From CAZGYE01 sp964530165 (lineage in GTDB: Bacteria; Planctomycetota; Planctomycetia; Planctomycetales; Planctomycetaceae): a stretch of 10,406 nt of DNA. The position numbers and the translations under genes were made by a program. The stretch lies in NCBI GenBank assembly GCA_964530165.1, contig CAZGYE010000211.1:1-10406 (forward strand), given 5' to 3'. Position 1 is the first letter of the stretch, and each line of letters starts with the position of its first letter. Positions 5,845 to 10,406 of the stretch are shown here, piece by piece. The notes under the pieces are model-generated. The model did not search any database, was not told the DNA's origin, and saw nothing but the letters and a program-made list of their open reading frames with translations.

Positions 5845-6233
5845 TGCGATACCTGTCGCTTGCTGAAGTGATCGAGCTGCATCGAAGGGTCGTGGCTCAA
5901 GCCGGCGGTTCGCCGGGCATCCGGGACCTCGATGCCTTGGATTCGGCGCTTGCGCAACCCCAGATGACGTTTGACGGCAACGATCTGTATCCGTCGCTCG
6001 AAGAAAAAGCCGCGGCCTTGTGTTTTTCGCTCGTGCTGAACCATCCCTTTGTGGACGGCAACAAGCGGGTCGGGCATGCAGCCATGGAAACTTTCTTGGT
6101 TCTCAACGGTTGGGAGCTTGACGCTTCAGTGGACACTTCGGAACAGATGATTCTCGCGTTGGCCGCTGGTGATTTGCCGAGAGAAGACTTTCTCGTATGG
6201 ATCCAGCAGAGCGTCAAACGCCACCCAACATAG
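5844..6233 (+). CDS. doc: Death-on-curing (Doc) family toxin, Fic fold
   Basis: This 129-residue protein carries the Fic/Doc signature HPFVDGNKR at 67-75, with His67, Asp71, Asn73, Lys74 and Arg75 in their expected places. The N-terminal YLSLAEVIELHRRVV, GGSPGIRDLDALDSALAQPQ (21-40) and LYPSLEEKAAALCFSLVLN are typical of Doc-type proteins, and the length matches the family. True Fic AMP transferases have GNGR; the NKR ending marks the Doc branch, whose P1 member phosphorylates EF-Tu and stops translation. All key residues are intact, so the toxin is probably functional. It overlaps the antitoxin stop by one base. Whether it also acts on EF-Tu in this organism is inferred from the family. It stops at TAG 6231-6233. 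Confidence 0.93.
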   Translation: MRYLSLAEVIELHRRVVAQAGGSPGIRDLDALDSALAQPQMTFDGNDLYPSLEEKAAALCFSLVLNHPFVDGNKRVGHAAMETFLVLNGWELDASVDTSEQMILALAAGDLPREDFLVWIQQSVKRHPT

Positions 6234-6351
6234 AACATCCGCAAAGGCCTCTTCGGAATCGCCGAGAGTATGGTGTCCCAGTCGAGGGGCTTCCTGCGAG
6301 GGTTGGCTTCGTGATCAGCGGCCGAGGCGTAGACGAAAAAGCAATCGAAAG

Positions 6352-6371
6352 GACCGCGGATGCTCGCGGTC
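6352..6371. promoter_or_regulatory. Perfect GC-rich hairpin before the duplicated-module gene
   Basis: GACCGCG-GATGCT-CGCGGTC has seven-base perfect arms and a six-base loop. It lies 25 bases before the ATG at 6397 and just before the ribosome site AAAGGAGA (6381-6388). It could be an operator, a leader hairpin or part of a terminator for the toxin gene. No T-run follows, so a terminator is less likely. The rest of 6234-6351 shows nothing recognisable. Confidence 0.4.
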
Positions 6372-6396
6372 ATTATGGGCAAAGGAGACCCGAAGG

Positions 6397-8457
6397 ATGC
6401 GTCGATACTTGCTGCTGACAATTGCGGTCTTAAGCTCGCTGTCTGAAGGGTTCTGCGACGGCGAACAAACACCGCCCGCGGAGATGACACTTCTGCGATG
6501 CGGGGCCATCTACCGTGACGATTTCAGCGCCGGTTCGCCCAGCTCGGCACCTTGGCGGATCTGGCCGGCGCCGAAGGGAAAAAATGCCTTCGTGCGGTTT
6601 TCTGACGGCGAGTTCCAAGCCAGCGGCGGCGGCATCGTTTGGGGTCGCACCAGCGACGGTGACTGCGCCGTGGCGGCCGATGTCGGACACGAGCCGGGAA
6701 CCGCTCCGTACGGCTACCAGCAGGTTCACCTCTGCGCCGGCGCGGGCGGCAGCGCCGATTACTCGGTGCAGGCCTTTCTCACCACCGACCGCAAACGCAT
6801 GGTCTGTGTTTCCGAGTACCACACCGAAGTCGGCACCGAAGGGGTGACCACCGGCTATCTCCGCGATCCGCAGAGTCCAAGCCAGGGGGCAAGCTGGCCC
6901 AACGACGGTCGGCTGCGCACGGTGCTGGTCCAGCGCAACGCCGAAACGCAACTTGGCACCGTCTACGCCCGGCTCGATGACGGGTGGGCCCAATGCGGCC
7001 GGTCGAGGCGGTTTCCCTTTGGCGGCCTGGGCGTCGAGTTGAAAACGTATGCCGGCAGCCTCGACAGCCAATCTGCGGTTGCTCGCTGGGACAACTTTCG
7101 CATCTACCCGCGTCCCGGATCACATAATGTTTGCTTGCGGGTGGTGTCATCGGCCGGACAGCTCATCAAGGAGCCGGGGCTCAGCGTGCAACTGCTTGAC
7201 GCCGCAGGCAAGCAACTGGTCTCGCAAGCGCGGCTGTACCAGGGTCTCTGTCTGCTATCGCTGCGAAACACACCCTGGCTGAGCTATCCGGTATCGGGCA
7301 GGGTGCGGCTGGTCCGCGACGATTCGCTCTGCGCTGAAGGAGTGATCTCGGCCGACGGTGTCGAGGGGCTTTTTCCTGCAGACGTGTGGGAGATGAAAGT
7401 CGCCTGGCCGCCGACAAGAACGCTCCCGCTCTCCAAGGTCACACCGGCGAAGCGCCCCCAGCCCAGACGTTTCCAGTCGCCCAAAGACCGACCGCCGGCG
7501 GATCTCTCGTTCCTGAAGAAGCGTCCGTTGCCCAGCTTCTCGAAAATTGTCCGCGTCCGCCCGCCGGCAAGTCCGGATGAGAAAGCCACCTTTCTCGCCG
7601 ATGACTTCGCTGCCGGCTCGCTCGATCTCAAGCGGTGGAAGACGAACACAGGCCAGGCCGAAGTCGTGCAGGGTGCGCTGCGGCTGCGGGGATCCACGTT
7701 GGTGTCCGCGTCCCTGGGCGATCACACGGACACCATTGCGGTTTGCGAGGTTCAACTTGAAGGCGCGGTTTCGACCGCCGCGGTGCGCCTCGTCGGCGGA
7801 CCCTTGGGACCGCCGTACTCGGCCGGCGTCGTCATCAGCGGAGACGGTCAGGTCGCATTCGAGTACCTCACCGAGCCTGGCACAGAAGGGATGGAACTCG
7901 ATCCCAAGCCGATTGCCGATTCGCCGGCGAAGACCGTCAAACCCGCTTCCGGCGGCCTCTTCACCGTCAAAATCGAACGCGCAGACAGCACGGGCCAAGC
8001 ACGGTGTTTTGTGAAGGGCGCCGACAACTGGCGGCAGGTCGGACGATGGCGCACCATACCGATGCGCGACGTGAAGCTGGTCCTCGAATCGCGAACCGGC
8101 ACAGCAACGTTTGATGCCGTCCGCGCCTATCCGCGGCCGGAAGTCAAGTATGTCTATTTCCGGGTGCGGGCGAACCTGTCCCAACAGGAGCGCGCCCAGT
8201 ACCAGGGCGACCCGCTCCATCGGGAGATCGTGGTGGAACTTTACAACGAAGAGGGGAATCGGCTGGTGGGCCGTGCCCGCGGCTATCACGGCTCGACCCA
8301 CGTGCCGCTGGCCCCGGACGCGTGGGACACCTACCCCGCTGCTGCGATCGTCAAAGTCTTCTATCTCGACAAACAGGTCGGCGAGCCGCAAAAACTCGAC
8401 CCGAAAGGGCTCGACGGGCTTTACCCCGGCAGTGTGTGGCAGATTGCGATTGAGTAA
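6397..8457 (+). CDS. Secreted protein with two tandem jelly-roll-like modules
   Basis: This 686-residue protein begins MRRYLLLTIAVLSSLSEG, a Sec signal peptide. The start at 6397 is chosen because of the ribosome site AAAGGAGA and the signal peptide; the frame is open 76 codons further upstream, but those residues overlap the toxin and are low-quality. The body is two related halves. Half 1 (about 39-334) starts YRDDFSAGS, has WDNFRIYPRP at 231-240 and ends GLFPADVW (324-331). Half 2 (about 399-686) starts ADDFAAGS, has FDAVRAYPRP at 572-581 and ends GLYPGSVW (674-681). A 64-residue Pro/Lys/Arg-rich linker joins them. The first part of each half looks like the concanavalin-like jelly roll found in DUF1080-type and LamG proteins. 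No catalytic motif is recognised. Carbohydrate binding at the cell surface is plausible, given the pectate lyase next door. The tail domain ending in GL[FY]P..VW is unknown to me. Confidence 0.8.
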   Translation: MRRYLLLTIAVLSSLSEGFCDGEQTPPAEMTLLRCGAIYRDDFSAGSPSSAPWRIWPAPKGKNAFVRFSDGEFQASGGGIVWGRTSDGDCAVAADVGHEPGTAPYGYQQVHLCAGAGGSADYSVQAFLTTDRKRMVCVSEYHTEVGTEGVTTGYLRDPQSPSQGASWPNDGRLRTVLVQRNAETQLGTVYARLDDGWAQCGRSRRFPFGGLGVELKTYAGSLDSQSAVARWDNFRIYPRPGSHNVCLRVVSSAGQLIKEPGLSVQLLDAAGKQLVSQARLYQGLCLLSLRNTPWLSYPVSGRVRLVRDDSLCAEGVISADGVEGLFPADVWEMKVAWPPTRTLPLSKVTPAKRPQPRRFQSPKDRPPADLSFLKKRPLPSFSKIVRVRPPASPDEKATFLADDFAAGSLDLKRWKTNTGQAEVVQGALRLRGSTLVSASLGDHTDTIAVCEVQLEGAVSTAAVRLVGGPLGPPYSAGVVISGDGQVAFEYLTEPGTEGMELDPKPIADSPAKTVKPASGGLFTVKIERADSTGQARCFVKGADNWRQVGRWRTIPMRDVKLVLESRTGTATFDAVRAYPRPEVKYVYFRVRANLSQQERAQYQGDPLHREIVVELYNEEGNRLVGRARGYHGSTHVPLAPDAWDTYPAAAIVKVFYLDKQVGEPQKLDPKGLDGLYPGSVWQIAIE

Positions 8458-8548
8458 AGCGCCGGCTCCTCGAACAGCGACTTTGATTTTTCGGCACTCG
8501 CAGCGGTAGACTGGTGGTCTGTCAATTTCCATTCTTGAAGTGTTGTGG

Positions 8549-8568
8549 GGCAGGCTTTCCAGCCTGCC
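8549..8568. repeat. GC-rich hairpin repeat (GQAFQPA-encoding type)
   Basis: GGCAGGCT-TTCC-AGCCTGCC is a perfect inverted repeat with eight-base arms and a four-base loop. Read in the frame of the following gene it gives GQAFQPAG, a string I recall from false N-terminal extensions in planctomycete annotations, where this palindrome is dispersed between genes. It lies 18 bases before the pectate lyase ATG and eight bases before its ribosome site. It resembles the element at 5297-5312. Confidence 0.7.
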
Positions 8569-8586
8569 GGTTATTTGGGGACCAAC

Positions 8587-10035
8587 ATGCAAAACATCTT
8601 GACTGTCGCGATTCTGTTTGCCGGACTGTTGGTTCCGTGCTCATCACCGGCCGGTTCCGATCGGTTGACCAGGCAGCAGGCCTCCGGGGCGCTGCGGAAG
8701 GCGGTCGGGTTCTTCCGCACGAAAGTCTCCGCCGGCGGCGGATACTTGTGGCGATACAGCGACGACCTCGCCCGCCGCGAGGGGGAAGGGAAAGCAAGTA
8801 AGACGACCGCATGGGTCCAGCCGCCGGGAACGCCCACCGTCGGCGGCGCTTTTCTGGACGCCTACGAGCTTACCGGCGACGATTATCTGCTCGAAGCCGC
8901 CCGGGAAACGGCTCACGCGCTCCTCAGCGGCCAGTTGCGATCCGGGGGCTGGGACTACCGCATCGAGTTCGACCCCCAACGGCGAATGCGATACGCCTAC
9001 CGGATCGACAAGAACCCGTCCGGAGGCCGAAACACGACCACGCTCGACGACGACACCACGCAGTCGGCGCTGCGGCTCCTGATGCGGGCCGATCAGACGC
9101 TCCGTTTCCAGGACGAACAGATTCACCTGGCGGCCAAGCTCGCCTTGGAGTCGCTGTTGAAGGCCCAGTATCCCAACGGCGCCTGGCCGCAACGGTTCAG
9201 CGAGTTTCCCGATCCGAAGAAGTATCCGGTCAAAAAGGCAGCCTATCCGGAAACGTGGTCGCGCATGTATCCGAAGAAGGATTACCGCGGCTATTACACC
9301 TTCAACGACAACACGATTGCTGATATGATCACTACGATGTTCCAAGCGGCGGAAACATACGGCGAGGACGGCTACCGGGCCGCGGCTGAGAAGGGGGGCG
9401 ATTTCATCCTGCTGGCGCAGATGCCCGAGCCGCAACCGGCCTGGGCCCAGCAATACGACGCCAACATGCACCCGGCTTGGGCCCGCCGGTTCGAGCCGCC
9501 CGCGATCACCGGTGGCGAATCACGGGGTGTGATCCAAACGTTGATGTTCTTGTACCGGATGACCGGCAAGAAGAAGTATCTGGAGCCGATTCCCCGGGCC
9601 ATCGCCTACTTCAAGAAATCCCGCTTGCCCGACGGCCGACTGGCCCGCTTCTACGAGTTGAAGACGAACAAGCCGCTCTACTTCACCAAGAAATATGAGC
9701 TCACCTACTCCAGCGACGACATGCCGACGCATTACGCGTTCATTGTCAGTTGGAGCGTCGAGTCGCTCGAGAAGCAGTATCAGCGACTGTTGAAGACCGA
9801 CCCGGCCAAGCTCAAACCCACCAAAACCGGGAAAAAACGTATCGAGCGGTTGACGCCGTCGCTGACGGCCAAGGCGCAGGCGGTCGTCCGGAAAATGGAC
9901 GACCGCGGCGCGTGGGTCGAAAAAGGTGAGCTTCGATATCAAGGCGCTGGCGATCCGACGACACGGATCATCGATTGCCGCACGTTCATCTCAAACGTCC
10001 TGATCCTCAGCCGGTTCATTGCGGCACGCGAGTAG
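8587..10035 (+). CDS. Secreted pectate lyase, polysaccharide lyase family 10 type
   Basis: This 482-residue protein opens with the signal peptide MQNILTVAILFAGLLVPCSSPAG. The ATG at 8587 is preceded by GGGGA at five bases. The frame extends to 8545, but that part is the hairpin repeat. Motifs that match the PL10 pectic acid lyases are TTLDDDTTQSALRLL (151-165), QYPNGAWPQRF (194-204), YTFNDNTIADM (237-247), QMPEPQPAWAQQYD (278-291), HPAWARRFEPPAITGGES (295-312) and a DMPTHY near 378. The fold is an alpha/alpha toroid that cleaves polygalacturonate by beta-elimination with calcium and an arginine base, outside the cytoplasm. The C-terminal 80 residues are rich in Lys and Arg (402-425) and then end in an IIDCRTFISNVLILSRF segment. 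The upstream secreted two-module protein, 129 bases away, may act with it. Substrate is inferred from the family. Confidence 0.87.
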   Translation: MQNILTVAILFAGLLVPCSSPAGSDRLTRQQASGALRKAVGFFRTKVSAGGGYLWRYSDDLARREGEGKASKTTAWVQPPGTPTVGGAFLDAYELTGDDYLLEAARETAHALLSGQLRSGGWDYRIEFDPQRRMRYAYRIDKNPSGGRNTTTLDDDTTQSALRLLMRADQTLRFQDEQIHLAAKLALESLLKAQYPNGAWPQRFSEFPDPKKYPVKKAAYPETWSRMYPKKDYRGYYTFNDNTIADMITTMFQAAETYGEDGYRAAAEKGGDFILLAQMPEPQPAWAQQYDANMHPAWARRFEPPAITGGESRGVIQTLMFLYRMTGKKKYLEPIPRAIAYFKKSRLPDGRLARFYELKTNKPLYFTKKYELTYSSDDMPTHYAFIVSWSVESLEKQYQRLLKTDPAKLKPTKTGKKRIERLTPSLTAKAQAVVRKMDDRGAWVEKGELRYQGAGDPTTRIIDCRTFISNVLILSRFIAARE

Positions 10036-10152
10036 TGGAATGCTGCTGGCAGAGCACCCGATTTGCCTCCGACGTCGTAGGATTGCTCACCTCACTCCCG
10101 GCTGTGCGAGGCGTCTGTTTTCGATTCGAAGTTTGTTCTCGTGAGCTGCTGC

Positions 10153-10406
10153 CTACCGGGGATCGCGGCCGAGCGGACCCGGATAGGTCAGAATCATCAG
10201 CAGTGCCTCGGCCATCTCATCTGCCGAACGAACGGTGACGTGGAAGTTGATTCCCTTTCGCGGGAAGGACACCAGCAAAATATTGTCCTTGCGGAAAGCC
10301 AAATGGATCGGCTGTCCATTGACGATCTGCTCGCGATACCAACGAACCTTGTTCTTAGAAAGGACGCGGTAATTCAGGTCATCTGGACTATTTTTCGGCA
10401 GTTGGC
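10153..10406 (-). CDS. Hypothetical protein, C-terminal 83 residues only
   Basis: On the minus strand a frame is open from the window edge to the TAG at 10155-10153, with no start codon required inside. It encodes 83 residues. Recognisable pieces are NYRVLSKNKVRWYREQIVNG, QPIHLAFRKDNILLVSFPRK, GINFHVTVRSADEMAEALLM and ILTYPGPLGRDPR at the end. The alternating hydrophobic and charged pattern (WYREQIVNG, ILLVSF, INFHVTV, then a helix ADEMAEALLMIL) looks like a small alpha/beta domain, and codon use is coding-like with C or G in most third positions. I do not recognise the family. It converges on the pectate lyase gene, separated by 117 bases in which no clear terminator is visible. Confidence 0.6.
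   Translation of the reverse strand, partial: QLPKNSPDDLNYRVLSKNKVRWYREQIVNGQPIHLAFRKDNILLVSFPRKGINFHVTVRSADEMAEALLMILTYPGPLGRDPR

Noticed and set aside
5844..6233. Fic AMP transferase rather than Doc
   Set aside because: The motif ends GNKR instead of the GNGRxxR of AMP-transferring Fic enzymes. The size and the antitoxin-first arrangement also fit Doc.
6169..6396. N-terminal extension of the duplicated-module protein
   Set aside because: The 76 extra residues overlap the Doc toxin, are Arg/Ser-rich and lack domain features. The ATG at 6397 has a good ribosome site and opens a signal peptide.
5897..6490. Minus-strand 197-codon frame opposite the toxin and following gap
   Set aside because: Most of it is antisense to the Doc gene, whose motifs are intact. 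It has no ribosome site or domain that I can recognise.
8545..8586. Start of the pectate lyase at 8545 (MGQAFQPAG...)
   Set aside because: These codons lie in a hairpin repeat. The ATG at 8587 has a GGGGA ribosome site and opens directly into a signal peptide.
7255..8592. Long minus-strand open frame (445 codons) opposite the duplicated-module gene
   Set aside because: It is the antisense shadow of a GC-rich gene that has a signal peptide, ribosome site and internal duplication. The shadow protein is rich in Arg, Gly and His and has no recognisable domain.

Overview
The window looks like a fragment of a GC-rich Planctomycetota chromosome, probably an uncultured Pirellulales-type lineage. The evidence is the gene content: an Agl23-like membrane protein, a haem-motif plus FG-GAP/VCBS propeller protein coupled to a membrane-anchored TPR protein, a free-standing 85-residue EF-Tu-domain-2-like protein, and a secreted PL10-type pectate lyase. 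The intergenic repeats are also of a kind I associate with planctomycete genomes, including one that would translate as GQAFQPAG. This placement comes from family recognition and was not tested by a search.

Left part (1-4834): the 3' end of a TIGR03663/Agl23-like multi-pass membrane protein reads rightward and meets, tail to tail with a 13-base overlap, a leftward Alg5/DPM1-like family 2 glycosyltransferase. Together they suggest lipid-linked sugar or surface glycan assembly. Upstream of the glycosyltransferase lies a 224-base intergenic block made largely of direct and inverted GGAAATTAGG-type repeats. Next come two leftward genes with abutting stop and start codons (TGA|ATG): a CxxCH-containing seven-motif FG-GAP/VCBS protein and a TPR protein, each with an N-terminal membrane anchor.

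Middle (4835-6396): a divergent intergenic region precedes the small EF-Tu-domain-2-like gene, which has a very strong Shine-Dalgarno sequence. A 364-base region follows that is mostly non-coding; it contains a palindromic element and a doubtful 30-codon reading frame. Then comes a two-gene toxin-antitoxin operon (ribbon-helix-helix-like antitoxin plus Doc/Fic-fold toxin, overlapping as TGATG), with a 15-base palindrome in front that could be its operator.

Right part (6397-10406): a secreted 686-residue protein is built from two tandem copies of a roughly 290-residue module (jelly-roll-like part plus a conserved tail ending in GL[FY]P..VW). It is followed by a secreted PL10-type pectate lyase whose true start lies just after a GC-rich hairpin repeat. 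The window ends with the 3' part of a leftward hypothetical gene that has no start codon in the window.

No RNA genes, CRISPR array or insertion sequence could be supported. The most notable items are the repeat-built intergenic block, the internally duplicated exported protein, the haem-motif/propeller fusion, and the closeness of an EF-Tu-like domain to a Doc toxin (a family known to modify EF-Tu).
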